This document shows, piece by piece, positions 1-5,261 of a stretch of 10,372 bases of DNA (its first letter is position 1; every line of letters starts with the position of its first letter). This DNA is from an uncultured Clostridia bacterium (GTDB lineage Bacteria; Bacillota; Clostridia; TANB77; CAG-508). The position numbers and the translations under genes were made by a program. The DNA lies in NCBI GenBank assembly GCA_944392065.1, contig CALXVO010000038.1, positions 1 through 10,372 on the forward strand, in the 5' to 3' direction. The notes beneath the pieces were generated by a model, which searched no databases, had not been told where the DNA came from, and worked only from the letters and a program-made list of their open reading frames with translations.

Positions 1-49
1 CTACAAGTTGTTTACTATGTAAATAATTTTGCGAATGTTCTATTCCCAT
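1..49 (-). CDS. N-terminus of an Erm-like rRNA adenine N6-methyltransferase (partial)
   Basis: Only the first 16 codons lie in the window: ATG at 49, reading MGIEHSQNYLHSKQLV. The start has a strong ribosome site, AGGAGG at 60-55, five bases upstream. The H-S-Q-N-Y/F-L-x-S-K pattern near the N-terminus is typical of Erm-family 23S rRNA A2058 methyltransferases (compare the SQNFLTS of ErmB and SQNFITS of ErmG). Those enzymes confer macrolide, lincosamide and streptogramin B resistance. The catalytic motifs lie outside the window, so function rests on 16 residues only. The untranslated leader looks short and has no obvious leader peptide, which would fit constitutive expression. A housekeeping KsgA-type methyltransferase is less likely because its N-terminus lacks this SQN motif. 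Confidence 0.5.
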   Translation of the reverse strand, partial: MGIEHSQNYLHSKQLV

Positions 50-82
50 AAATACCTCCTTTACAAATTACTATTTGAATAA

Positions 83-111
83 ATGATAACACAAAAGCAG
101 ACAATTTACAA
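83..111 (-). promoter_or_regulatory. Promoter of the Erm-like gene
   Basis: On the minus strand, TTGTAA (111-106) is separated by exactly 17 bp from TATCAT (88-83). A TG one base upstream of the latter gives an extended -10. Transcription would start about 25-30 bases before the ATG at 49. The 84-bp gap after the Spo0A-like stop therefore has its own promoter, so the Erm-like gene need not depend on read-through. Confidence 0.5.
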
Positions 112-128
112 TAAATCATCTGATTTAT
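111..128. repeat. 8-bp perfect inverted repeat upstream of the Erm-like promoter
   Basis: ATAAATCA, a 2-base spacer, then TGATTTAT. It lies just after the Spo0A-like stop codon and touches the -35 of the next promoter. It has no T-run and is AT-rich, so it is a poor terminator. An operator is possible, but nothing else supports one. Confidence 0.35.
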
Positions 129-133
129 AGATT

Positions 134-853
134 TTAATTATTTTTCATAGCTTTACGAATATACAATGTACAACTACTAATAAAAGACTTAGTTGTCATT
201 TTTTCTCCATAATACTCATCCAGTATATAAAAAATTGAACTATCAGTAGTTTGATAAAAAGTTTTTTCAATTATTTTATCAATATTTGAACGAACGGATT
301 TAGCATTCGAATATTTTTCTTTCTGAGCAACATTTTCCATTAGAATCTCCATTTTTTTGAGTAAAATAGGCCTAGCATAAGCTAAAATAATTGCTGATTT
401 TAACAATGTTCTACCTTTGCCAAATGGTATTCTTAATTTACTTAGTAAATCATCTACAATAGAACTAATCATTTCTGGAATGATATTTTGTCTAGCTGAT
501 TCGCGTATGACTTCTATTAATTTAGAATAATCAATAGGTTTAGGGAAAACCCATTTTACTTTTTCTACATTGGTTAAACTGGCTCGATATTTCATATCAC
601 CAGACATAACAATTATGTTCTTTTTAGGGTTTGACTCTTTTTCAGTCAATTCGCTAATGATTTGCAAACCGCTTTTTTCTGGCATCTTTAAGTCTAAAAG
701 CATTAGGTCAGGGAGTGTTTCAAAATATTGTTCTTCAATGTCTTTCCAATTATGTGCAATTCCTGTAATTTTAAAGTCTTTTTCCTTTGTTAATACAGTG
801 AATAATGACTCACATATGTGAATATTATCATCTGCTATTAACAATTTAACCAA
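134..853 (-). CDS. Spo0A-like response regulator
   Basis: A 239-residue transcription regulator with an N-terminal receiver (about 2-118) and a C-terminal Spo0A-type DNA-binding domain (about 128-236). Receiver residues are all present: acidic pair D8-D9, phospho-acceptor D54 in LLDLKMP, S84 and K105 (KP). The C-terminal half keeps the Spo0A_C pattern, with LRIPFGKG matching the LGIPAHIKG region of Bacillus Spo0A and a following RSNIDKIIEK helix, but it is divergent and the linker is short (Bacillus Spo0A has 267 residues). The TTG at 853 is chosen because GGAGG lies 7 bases upstream and a promoter lies at 928-900; the longer open frame to 961 would begin upstream of that promoter. It occupies the place of the Tn916 Orf9 repressor, divergent from the Orf7-like gene. 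I infer that it is an element-encoded regulator, not the master sporulation regulator. Its kinase is unknown. Confidence 0.8.
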   Translation of the reverse strand: MVKLLIADDNIHICESLFTVLTKEKDFKITGIAHNWKDIEEQYFETLPDLMLLDLKMPEKSGLQIISELTEKESNPKKNIIVMSGDMKYRASLTNVEKVKWVFPKPIDYSKLIEVIRESARQNIIPEMISSIVDDLLSKLRIPFGKGRTLLKSAIILAYARPILLKKMEILMENVAQKEKYSNAKSVRSNIDKIIEKTFYQTTDSSIFYILDEYYGEKMTTKSFISSCTLYIRKAMKNN

Positions 854-899
854 GATTATACCTCCATTTAATAGACTTTTAACTTTATAAATTGGTAAT

Positions 900-928
900 A
901 TTTTATCACAAAAACATTGATATTTCAA
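900..928 (-). promoter_or_regulatory. Promoter of the Spo0A-like gene
   Basis: TTGAAA (928-923), a 17-bp spacer, then TAAAAT (905-900), with TG one base before the -10 (extended -10). The expected transcript starts near 893, which leaves a leader of about 40 bases before the TTG start at 853. Confidence 0.65.
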
Positions 929-963
929 CAAAGAGAAAGAATTTAAACTAAAAAATGACAAAA

Positions 964-990
964 TACGATTTTTTACGATTTATTACAATT
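964..990. promoter_or_regulatory. Three phased direct repeats, candidate operator
   Basis: TACGATT at 964-970, TACGATT at 974-980 and TACAATT at 984-990 recur with an exact 10-bp period, so they face the same side of the helix. They lie between the divergent Spo0A-like and Orf7-like genes. They begin 36 bp upstream of the regulator's -35 and end 10 bp before a TTGATA that could be a plus-strand -35 (1001-1006). The pattern resembles a tandem binding site for a regulator. It is not the canonical 0A box TGTCGAA. Confidence 0.45.
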
Positions 991-1129
991 TTTTCTTACT
1001 TTGATACTACTACAAGAGAATATAGTAAAATTGCAATGGCTCTTTGTATCAAGGAGAAAAGGAGATATACAAAAGACTTTTATAATACAATAGATAAAGT
1101 TTTAGTACACTTTTTAAATTGATATAAAG

Positions 1130-1148
1130 AGGCGGTGAAAGTATGTAA
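1130..1148 (+). promoter_or_regulatory. Minimal start-stop ORF (ATG TAA) with strong Shine-Dalgarno
   Basis: AGGCGGTGA at 1130-1138 matches the full Shine-Dalgarno AGGAGGTGA at 8 of 9 bases. Seven bases after its GG comes ATG (1143-1145), followed at once by TAA (1146-1148). A ribosome would load well and stop after one codon, about 38 bases upstream of the hairpin that covers the next gene's ribosome site. An overlapping GTG frame (1135-1182, 15 codons: MKVCKIIQLYSKGNR) also stops 4 bases before the hairpin, but its spacing to an SD is poor. Confidence 0.4.
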
Positions 1149-1185
1149 AATAATACAATTATATAGTAAAGGGAATAGATAAATA

Positions 1186-1239
1186 ATTATCTCCTTTAGA
1201 ACTTTGGTCTAAGGGCTAATTTTCTAAAAAGGAGATAAT
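1186..1239 (+). promoter_or_regulatory. RBS-sequestering hairpin with a competing stem (possible RNA switch)
   Basis: The 15 bases at 1186-1200 pair with 1223-1239, apart from two unpaired A bases. This buries the AAGGAGA ribosome site (1229-1235) of the Orf7-like gene. The 3' part of the same 5' arm, CCTTTAGA (1193-1200), can instead pair with TCTAAGGG (1208-1215) across a 7-base loop, with one G-U pair, which would free the ribosome site. The two folds are mutually exclusive. This is an attenuator or switch layout, predicted by eye only. I do not recognise a known riboswitch class. Confidence 0.5.
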
Positions 1240-1242
1240 AAA

Positions 1243-1653
1243 ATGCCTAGATTAAGTGAAAGAGAGGAAAAATTTGAAAACTTTATAAATAAAACAATAG
1301 TACTATCTTCAAAAAAATATTTCAAAGAAGAATACACAAAAGACAAAGTAGAACAAAAACTTATAGATGATGAAAGATATGAGCAATATATAGAACAATT
1401 TTCTTTACAAGAGGATGATAGACACAAAATTATTGGTATAAATGACCTAATAGAACAAATTGAAAATATAAATTTATTAAAAGCTTTAAAATCACTGTCT
1501 AATATTGAAATGACAGTGGTTTTTCTTTTGTTTGAAAAACAGTTTACAAGTAATGAAGCAAGTAAGATATTAGAAATTTGTTCTGATTCAGTAACAAGAA
1601 TAAAAAGAAGGGCTATAAAAAAGCTAAAAAATTATATGAAAGGAAGAAAATAG
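1243..1653 (+). CDS. Sigma-70 region 4-like regulator, Tn916 Orf7-like
   Basis: A 136-residue basic protein. Residues about 84-134 form a sigma-70 region 4 type helix-turn-helix: a LKSLSNIEMTVVFLLF helix, then FTSNEASKILEICSDSV and the recognition-like helix TRIKRRAIKKLKNYM. The first 80 residues are charged and have no recognisable domain; there is no sigma region 2. This architecture and length match the Orf7 class of small sigma-like regulators in Tn916-type elements, where they act with Orf8 upstream of the transfer and excision genes. The ATG has GGAG 8 bases upstream, and that site sits inside the 1186-1239 hairpin, so translation is probably regulated. It is followed after 1 base by the Orf8-like gene, which implies translational coupling. 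Whether it acts as a true sigma factor cannot be told from the sequence. Confidence 0.7.
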   Translation: MPRLSEREEKFENFINKTIVLSSKKYFKEEYTKDKVEQKLIDDERYEQYIEQFSLQEDDRHKIIGINDLIEQIENINLLKALKSLSNIEMTVVFLLFEKQFTSNEASKILEICSDSVTRIKRRAIKKLKNYMKGRK

Positions 1654-1654
1654 T

Positions 1655-1834
1655 ATGCAAAAAGAAAGTTTATATGATTTAGGAAAAAAAGCACAAGCTG
1701 GAGATGAAATATCTCTAATAAAAATAATTAACAGAAAAAGGAAAATGATAGAAAGACTTTCATTTGGAGACGAAGATAGATACCAATACATAATAGAGAG
1801 ACTGATAGTTGCTATAAAAAATTATAAATTTTAA
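1655..1834 (+). CDS. Orf8-like small helix-turn-helix protein of conjugative transposons
   Basis: A 59-residue protein starting MQKESLYDLGKKAQAGDE. It fits the conjugative-transposon helix-turn-helix family (HTH_16, Tn916 Orf8 type): an L-x-x-L-x-x-K-A-x-x-G-D-E opening that resembles sigma region 2 starts, a middle R-K-x-I-x-x-L segment, and the end DEDRYQYIIERLIVAIKNYKF, which parallels the D-E-D-x-Y-Q-E-L-x-x-x-x-x-x-A-I-x-x-F of the family. The ATG lies 1 base after the Orf7-like stop and the AGGAAG at 1641-1646 can serve as ribosome site, so the two genes are surely co-expressed. In Tn916 the pair sits between the accessory gene and xis-int, exactly as here. The role is inferred from family and position. 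Confidence 0.7.
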   Translation: MQKESLYDLGKKAQAGDEISLIKIINRKRKMIERLSFGDEDRYQYIIERLIVAIKNYKF

Positions 1835-1876
1835 AAAAATAAAAAAATAAAAAAATTTTTAAATTACGGTCGGATT

Positions 1877-1904
1877 TTGACAAATTTTCGTAAGTAAATA
1901 TAAT
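1877..1904 (+). promoter_or_regulatory. Near-consensus promoter
   Basis: TTGACA (1877-1882), a 16-bp spacer, then TATAAT (1899-1904). Both hexamers are perfect, making this the strongest promoter in the window. It is placed 61 bases upstream of the start of a T-run that ends a hairpin, so much of its output may be terminated early. Confidence 0.8.
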
Positions 1905-1934
1905 GAAGGGCAAATTAAGGACACACTATATTGT

Positions 1935-1971
1935 AAAGCAGATGAGAGAAAAAAGCTCTTGTCTGCTTTTT
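1935..1971 (+). terminator. Intrinsic terminator, probable attenuator
   Basis: AAAGCAGATGAGAG (1935-1948) pairs along its whole length with CTCTTGTCTGCTTT (1956-1969), using two G-U pairs, around a 7-base A-rich loop. The T-run is 1967-1971. It begins about 25 bases after the expected transcription start of the 1877-1904 promoter and ends 29 bases before the next ATG. It could therefore act as an attenuator for the genes from 2001 onward. Confidence 0.7.
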
Positions 1972-2000
1972 CAAATTTATTAAGGAAAGGAGTAAAAAAG

Positions 2001-2171
2001 ATGGTTTTGAGATTTGCATTATTGATAGTATGTCTTGTCGCTTTACTTTTCTGTTTAGATTATGTACTATCAAAACTAATAGACAGATATAAGAAATACA
2101 GAGAATTAAAAAACAGAAAAAGGAGAGAGCAAGCTTTTAAGAAAAAAATGGAAGAATTAGAAATTAAGTAA
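2001..2171 (+). CDS. Small single-pass membrane protein
   Basis: A 56-residue protein. Residues 2-25 (VLRFALLIVCLVALLFCLDYVLS) form one transmembrane helix, and the rest is a strongly basic cytoplasmic tail (KKYRELKNRKRREQAFKKKMEELEIK), probably a helix with coiled-coil character. The ATG at 2001 is chosen because AAAGGAG stands 8 bases upstream; an in-frame TTG at 1959 lies inside the terminator stem and has no ribosome site. It is the first gene after the strong promoter and attenuator. I do not recognise a family. A tail this basic next to the membrane could bind DNA or an acidic partner, but that is speculation. Confidence 0.6.
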   Translation: MVLRFALLIVCLVALLFCLDYVLSKLIDRYKKYRELKNRKRREQAFKKKMEELEIK

Positions 2172-2237
2172 AATTTCTAATAGATTTGCTATGCGAAAAA
2201 AGTGTTGACAAAAAATTAACCAAATAAGGTGAATAAA

Positions 2238-2660
2238 ATGAATAATAAAAAAGACCTAATATTAGAACAATTTTTTGAGAAACATTTGAAAATAAATGAA
2301 ATTGCAGCAAATGTTAATACAAGCTCTGCATATATTACAAAAATAATAAAAAAGGATTCAAGGTATAATAAGGAAAAACAGAGCAGAAAAGATGTCTCAA
2401 AAATAAAAAGAAAAATTGCAAAAAATAATTTTATGAAGAATAAACGAGAACAAAAAAGAATAGACGATCAGTATTCTATGATACAAGCACAACACAATCA
2501 AGATGTAAAAGAATTATCAAAAAGAGGACATATGAACAATGAAGCATTTAGAAAATGGAATAGCAGTGCCTATAATTACAATCCTTCAAAACATAGGTAT
2601 GAGTTTAATGAAAAATTTGGTAGGGCTGCAGATGTACCTAAATATGTAAAAGAGAGGTAA
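2238..2660 (+). CDS. Helix-turn-helix protein of unknown function
   Basis: A 140-residue, very basic protein. Residues about 7-38 (from LILEQFFEKHLKINEIAANV to SSAYITKIIKK) read as a helix-turn-helix of the resolvase or sigma-like kind, with NEIAANVNTSSAYITKII as the turn and recognition helix. The middle (about 45-75) is a run of K, R and E. The end (100-140) is rich in N, Y and F (NNEAFRKWNSSAYNYNPSKHRYEF) and looks like a separate small domain. The ATG at 2238 follows AAGGTGA by 5 bases; a GTG at 2229 is part of that same site and is rejected. It leads a chain of four tightly packed genes ending in xis. DNA binding is likely; the target is unknown. Confidence 0.6.
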   Translation: MNNKKDLILEQFFEKHLKINEIAANVNTSSAYITKIIKKDSRYNKEKQSRKDVSKIKRKIAKNNFMKNKREQKRIDDQYSMIQAQHNQDVKELSKRGHMNNEAFRKWNSSAYNYNPSKHRYEFNEKFGRAADVPKYVKER

Positions 2661-2666
2661 TATTTT

Positions 2667-2912
2667 ATGGAAGAAAAATTGTTAAAAGTGTTTAAACTAG
2701 CAGACAAATTAAACAATAAGAACAGTAAGATATATGCAGAAATTCGTTATGAAGCAAATAAATATCAAAAATTAGAAATAAACATTAGAAGAAAAAAAGA
2801 CTATTCGTATATAGAAAAATGCGAAATATGTATTACAGAAAATTCTGAAGAAAAATGGAACAATATTATCACACTATTTGAAACTTTTGTTGGAGGTATA
2901 AGATATGAATAA
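2667..2912 (+). CDS. Small protein of unknown function
   Basis: An 81-residue protein with no family I recognise. The N-terminal third is helical and basic (MEEKLLKVFKLADKLNNKNSK); the rest alternates in a beta-strand-like way (YAEIRYEANKYQKLEINIRRKK, then KCEICITENSEE) and ends in a hydrophobic helix. The two cysteines (CEIC) are too few for a zinc finger. The ribosome site AGAGG overlaps the stop of the previous gene and is 9 bases from the ATG. Its last 8 bases overlap the next gene. This packing supports a real, coupled gene in the element's regulatory and recombination operon. Confidence 0.6.
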   Translation: MEEKLLKVFKLADKLNNKNSKIYAEIRYEANKYQKLEINIRRKKDYSYIEKCEICITENSEEKWNNIITLFETFVGGIRYE

Positions 2913-3126
2913 AAAAGAAGCTATTGCATATGGGCAAGTCGCATTAGAGGCTATGTTACATTCAACATACAATGGAAAATTCAATTTGCAAAATTTTGGC
3001 ATGGAAATGAGACAAGCATTTAAAATGTATCCTAGAAATATTGTATTAAATATTGCGGAAAGTAAAGTATTTACAGAAAAGAAAGCAGAGTCAATAAAAG
3101 GTGGAAGTGATATTAATGGAGATTAA
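2905..3126 (+). CDS. Small protein of unknown function upstream of xis
   Basis: A 73-residue protein starting MNKKEAIAYGQVALEAMLHS. A perfect GGAGG lies 8 bases upstream of the ATG. The first 60 residues look like two or three amphipathic helices (EAIAYGQVALEAMLHS, LQNFGMEMRQAFKMYP, NIVLNIAESKVF) and the end is polar and glycine-containing. It overlaps its upstream neighbour by 8 bases and the excisionase by 11 bases, so it is translationally coupled to both. I do not recognise the family. Its place directly before xis recalls the small Orf10-type genes of Tn916, but I see no sequence evidence of identity. Confidence 0.6.
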   Translation: MNKKEAIAYGQVALEAMLHSTYNGKFNLQNFGMEMRQAFKMYPRNIVLNIAESKVFTEKKAESIKGGSDINGD

Positions 3127-3331
3127 AGAGAACACTTTAGAATATTATAATTTAATATTTAAAGATTTCCCAGATGTAGTGAATGTAAAACAATTAAAAC
3201 AAATGATACCAGATACAGGCAACAATAAAATTTATAAATTACTAAAAACTGGAGAAATATATTCAAAAAGAATAGATAAAAAATATAAGATACCTAAAAT
3301 AAGTGTTATTTCATATATTATGAAAAAATAA
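3116..3331 (+). CDS. xis: Excisionase-like small HTH protein
   Basis: A 71-residue protein. Residues about 23-66 form a winged-helix excisionase/MerR-type helix-turn-helix: VVNVKQLKQMIPDTGNN, IYKLLKTGEI, then YSKRIDKKYKIPKISVISYI. The phrase 'x-V-x-x-L-x-x-x-x-x-x-x-x-x-x-Y-x-L-x-x-x-G-x-I-x-x-x-x-x-x-x-K-I-P-K' is the normal layout of Xis proteins that assist a tyrosine integrase in excision. It lies directly before the integrase, as in Tn916. The ATG at 3116 is preferred over the in-frame GTG at 3101 because that GTG is part of the AAGGTGG ribosome site. A terminator-like hairpin separates it from int, so xis and int need not be made in equal amounts. Confidence 0.75.
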   Translation: MEIKENTLEYYNLIFKDFPDVVNVKQLKQMIPDTGNNKIYKLLKTGEIYSKRIDKKYKIPKISVISYIMKK

Positions 3332-3342
3332 TTTTTGCTTCA

Positions 3343-3411
3343 AGCTAGATTATAAGATGCTATATGTGTTAAAATAATATTTAATGCAAATAGTGTGTAA
3401 TCTAGTTTTTT
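3343..3411 (+). terminator. Terminator-like hairpin between xis and int
   Basis: AGCTAGATTA (3343-3352) pairs with TAATCTAGTT (3398-3407), and a run of six T follows (3406-3411). Within the 45-base interior, GCTAT pairs with ATAGT and TTAAA with TTTAA, giving a three-tier stem. It ends 20 bases before the int ATG and would limit transcription from xis into int. Confidence 0.55.
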
Positions 3412-3430
3412 ATATCGGAGAGGAGAAAAA

Positions 3431-4804
3431 ATGATAGAAAACAGATTACAAGGAAAGGATATAGGTGTAACAGTAAGTCTACAAGAGAAAGGAGGAATAT
3501 ATCAAGCAGTTTTAAGTTATAAAGATATTGATGATAAATGGAAAACAAAGTGGAAAAGTACAAAAATTAAAGTTAAAGCAGGAAATAAAAAAATAGCAAA
3601 AGAAAAAGCAGAAAATATTAGAGAACAATTTGAAAAAGAAATAATAAATAGGCTAAAGCCAAAGAGAACAGGAATTGAAGAACAACTAGATATGGAATTT
3701 ATAGATTTTATGAATATGAGATTAGAAGAAACTAATGTCAAAAGAAAATATGAGTATGATACTTATGCAGGATATAAAGCAAATATAAATATTCGTATGA
3801 AAGAGTATTTTGGAAGTTCTAAAGATCCTAGTTTACAGCAAAACAAAAAACATATATACAAAGTTAGTGAAATTAATTCCGATATAATAGATAAATTTTT
3901 TACTTATTTATCAATAGACTGTAACTTAAAAAATACTACAATTAAGCATTTTAGAAATCAGATAAGTGTTGCATATGAAATTTTAGAACAAAGAAATATT
4001 ATGCCAAAACCAACACGAGGCATAGAAAAACTTAAAGAGGAAGTGTACAAATCAGAGACATATAGTATGCAAGAATTGAATAAATTATTAAAGATATTTA
4101 AAAATGATGTCATTGAAATACCAGTTTTATTAGCTGCATACTATGGTTTAAGGAGAAGTGAAGCTGTTGGCCTAAAATGGAGTGCAATAGATTTTGATAA
4201 TAACTATATATATATTAATCACACTATTATAGAAATATCAGGTTGTGGAAACAAACTTATAGAAAATAAGCTAATAGCAAAAGATAGAACAAAGACTCTT
4301 CAAAGTAATAGAAAATTACCTCTATATAAAGAAATAAAAGAGGCGCTATTGAAGAAAAAAGAAAGAATACAACTGAATATTAAATTATTTAAAAAAGATT
4401 ATATTACTGATTATATAGATTATGTTTGCGTAAAAGATGACGGCTCGCTTATAAAACCAAATCATATATCACATAGATTTTTGAAAGTTATAAGAAGAAA
4501 CGGACTAAAAGAAATAAGATTTCACGATTTAAGACATACAATAGGAACAGAATTAAGTGCAAATGGTGTAGATTTAAAAGCAATTGGAGAATTTTTAGGG
4601 CATGGAAATTTATCTACAACGAGAAGGTATGCACATCCAGATGAAAGAGTAAAACAAAGAGTAATGGAAAAATATGATGATTTAATACATGGAATAGATA
4701 CTAACGAAAATGAACAAAAAGGCAAAAAAATTTTTAGAAGAAGAATAGTAAGAAAGAAAGCTCTAAATGTTTGTAGTACAAGCAATATATCAAATTTAAA
4801 GTAA
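3431..4804 (+). CDS. int: Tyrosine integrase, Tn916 Int type
   Basis: A 457-residue site-specific recombinase that would catalyse integration and excision of the element. Domains: an N-terminal arm-DNA-binding domain (about 10-72, with YQAVLSYKDIDDKWKTKW strands), a SAM-like core-binding domain (about 86-195) and the catalytic domain (about 208-410). Catalytic residues are complete: R241 (GLRRSE), K288 in the beta-hairpin before SNRKLPL, H365 and R368 (HDLRH), H391 (LGHG) and nucleophile Y400 (TTRRYAHP). A basic tail of about 50 residues follows Y400, and the protein is longer than Tn916 Int (405 residues). The ATG has GGAGAGGAG just upstream. It points at tRNA-Arg 69 bp downstream. It looks fully functional. 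Confidence 0.92.
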   Translation: MIENRLQGKDIGVTVSLQEKGGIYQAVLSYKDIDDKWKTKWKSTKIKVKAGNKKIAKEKAENIREQFEKEIINRLKPKRTGIEEQLDMEFIDFMNMRLEETNVKRKYEYDTYAGYKANINIRMKEYFGSSKDPSLQQNKKHIYKVSEINSDIIDKFFTYLSIDCNLKNTTIKHFRNQISVAYEILEQRNIMPKPTRGIEKLKEEVYKSETYSMQELNKLLKIFKNDVIEIPVLLAAYYGLRRSEAVGLKWSAIDFDNNYIYINHTIIEISGCGNKLIENKLIAKDRTKTLQSNRKLPLYKEIKEALLKKKERIQLNIKLFKKDYITDYIDYVCVKDDGSLIKPNHISHRFLKVIRRNGLKEIRFHDLRHTIGTELSANGVDLKAIGEFLGHGNLSTTRRYAHPDERVKQRVMEKYDDLIHGIDTNENEQKGKKIFRRRIVRKKALNVCSTSNISNLK

Positions 4805-4805
4805 A

Positions 4806-4829
4806 ATATCTAAAAAATTTTTTAGATAT
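4806..4829. repeat. 24-bp perfect palindrome, two inverted copies of the 12-bp arm-like repeat
   Basis: ATATCTAAAAAA is followed directly by its exact complement TTTTTTAGATAT. The same 12 bases recur twice in tandem at 4989-5012. The palindrome starts one base after the int stop. As RNA it could form a weak AT-only hairpin, so it might double as an int terminator, but the repeated unit on both sides of the tRNA argues for integrase arm sites. Confidence 0.6.
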
Positions 4830-4872
4830 AATAAAAAAATTAAAATTTACAAATCTCTGAAACCTTTGATAT

Positions 4873-4949
4873 TGGTGAGCCAGGAGGGATTCGAACCCCC
4901 GACCCTGCGCTTAGAAGGCGCATGCTCTATCCAACTGAGCTACTGACCC
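4873..4949 (-). tRNA. tRNA-Arg (anticodon UCU)
   Basis: A complete 77-base gene with encoded CCA (4875-4873). Acceptor GGGTCAG pairs with CTGGCTC (two G-U pairs), discriminator A. The D stem is GCTC/GAGC; the anticodon stem TGCGC/GCGCA closes the loop CTTCTAA with anticodon TCT; the T stem GGGGG/CCCTC closes TTCGAAT. It reads AGA codons, which are abundant in this AT-rich genome. It sits between the integrase and the truncated tRNA-Arg copy, and the same 12-bp repeats occur on both sides of it. It may therefore be carried by the element and not resident. The G-U pairs in the acceptor stem would fit a slightly degenerate copy. Confidence 0.92.
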
Positions 4950-4958
4950 AAATGGATT

Positions 4959-4987
4959 TCAATAGATTTATAAATTTTAATATTCAA
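4959..4987 (-). promoter_or_regulatory. Possible promoter of the intact tRNA-Arg
   Basis: TTGAAT (4987-4982), a 17-bp spacer, then TATTGA (4964-4959), 9 bases before the tRNA 5' end. The -10 is weak. If real, the tRNA has its own promoter inside the element's end. Confidence 0.35.
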
Positions 4988-4988
4988 A

Positions 4989-5012
4989 TTTTTTAGATAT
5001 TTTTTTAGATAT
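4989..5012. repeat. Tandem 12-bp direct repeat, probable integrase arm sites
   Basis: TTTTTTAGATAT occurs at 4989-5000 and again directly at 5001-5012. Both copies are identical to each half of the palindrome at 4806-4829. Four perfect copies within 207 bp of the integrase end fit arm-type binding sites of a Tn916-like integrase. Their presence right of the intact tRNA suggests that the tRNA is inside the element. Confidence 0.6.
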
Positions 5013-5072
5013 TTTGCATTTGAAATGCTATAAACCTTACTACAAGCCAATGTCAGTATAAACGAACACTGC

Positions 5073-5112
<40 letters not shown>

Positions 5113-5131
5113 ATTTGCAAATGCAATAATT

Positions 5132-5160
5132 ATAATAGCACCTTTTTAGGGAAAAGTCAA
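5132..5160 (-). promoter_or_regulatory. Promoter of the truncated tRNA-Arg
   Basis: TTGACT (5160-5155), a 17-bp spacer, then TATTAT (5137-5132) with TG one base upstream (extended -10). The start of the broken tRNA is 20 bases downstream. This is stronger than the promoter of the intact tRNA, which suggests that the broken copy was once the working host gene. Confidence 0.6.
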
Positions 5161-5261
5161 TACAAAAGCTAAAAAAATATATACTTCTTCTCGGTATTAA
5201 GATAGCTGTAATTTGTAACTTATTTGAAATTTGATATAAAAGAAATTATTATTTATTTCTA

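Noticed and set aside
854..961. 36-residue N-terminal extension of the Spo0A-like gene to an ATG at 961
   Set aside because: The receiver domain starts at the TTG at 853, which has GGAGG 7 bases upstream, and the promoter at 928-900 lies inside the extension.
1135..1182. 15-codon GTG leader ORF (MKVCKIIQLYSKGNR)
   Set aside because: Not listed as a gene: the Shine-Dalgarno overlaps the GTG and is spaced for the ATG at 1143. It is kept only as an alternative in the leader description.
1959..2000. TTG-initiated extension of the small membrane protein
   Set aside because: The TTG is inside the terminator stem and has no ribosome site; the ATG at 2001 has a good one.
2205..2210. TTGACA as a -35 promoter element before the 2238 gene
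   Set aside because: No -10 sequence at a usable distance; the expected position falls on the ribosome site and start codon.
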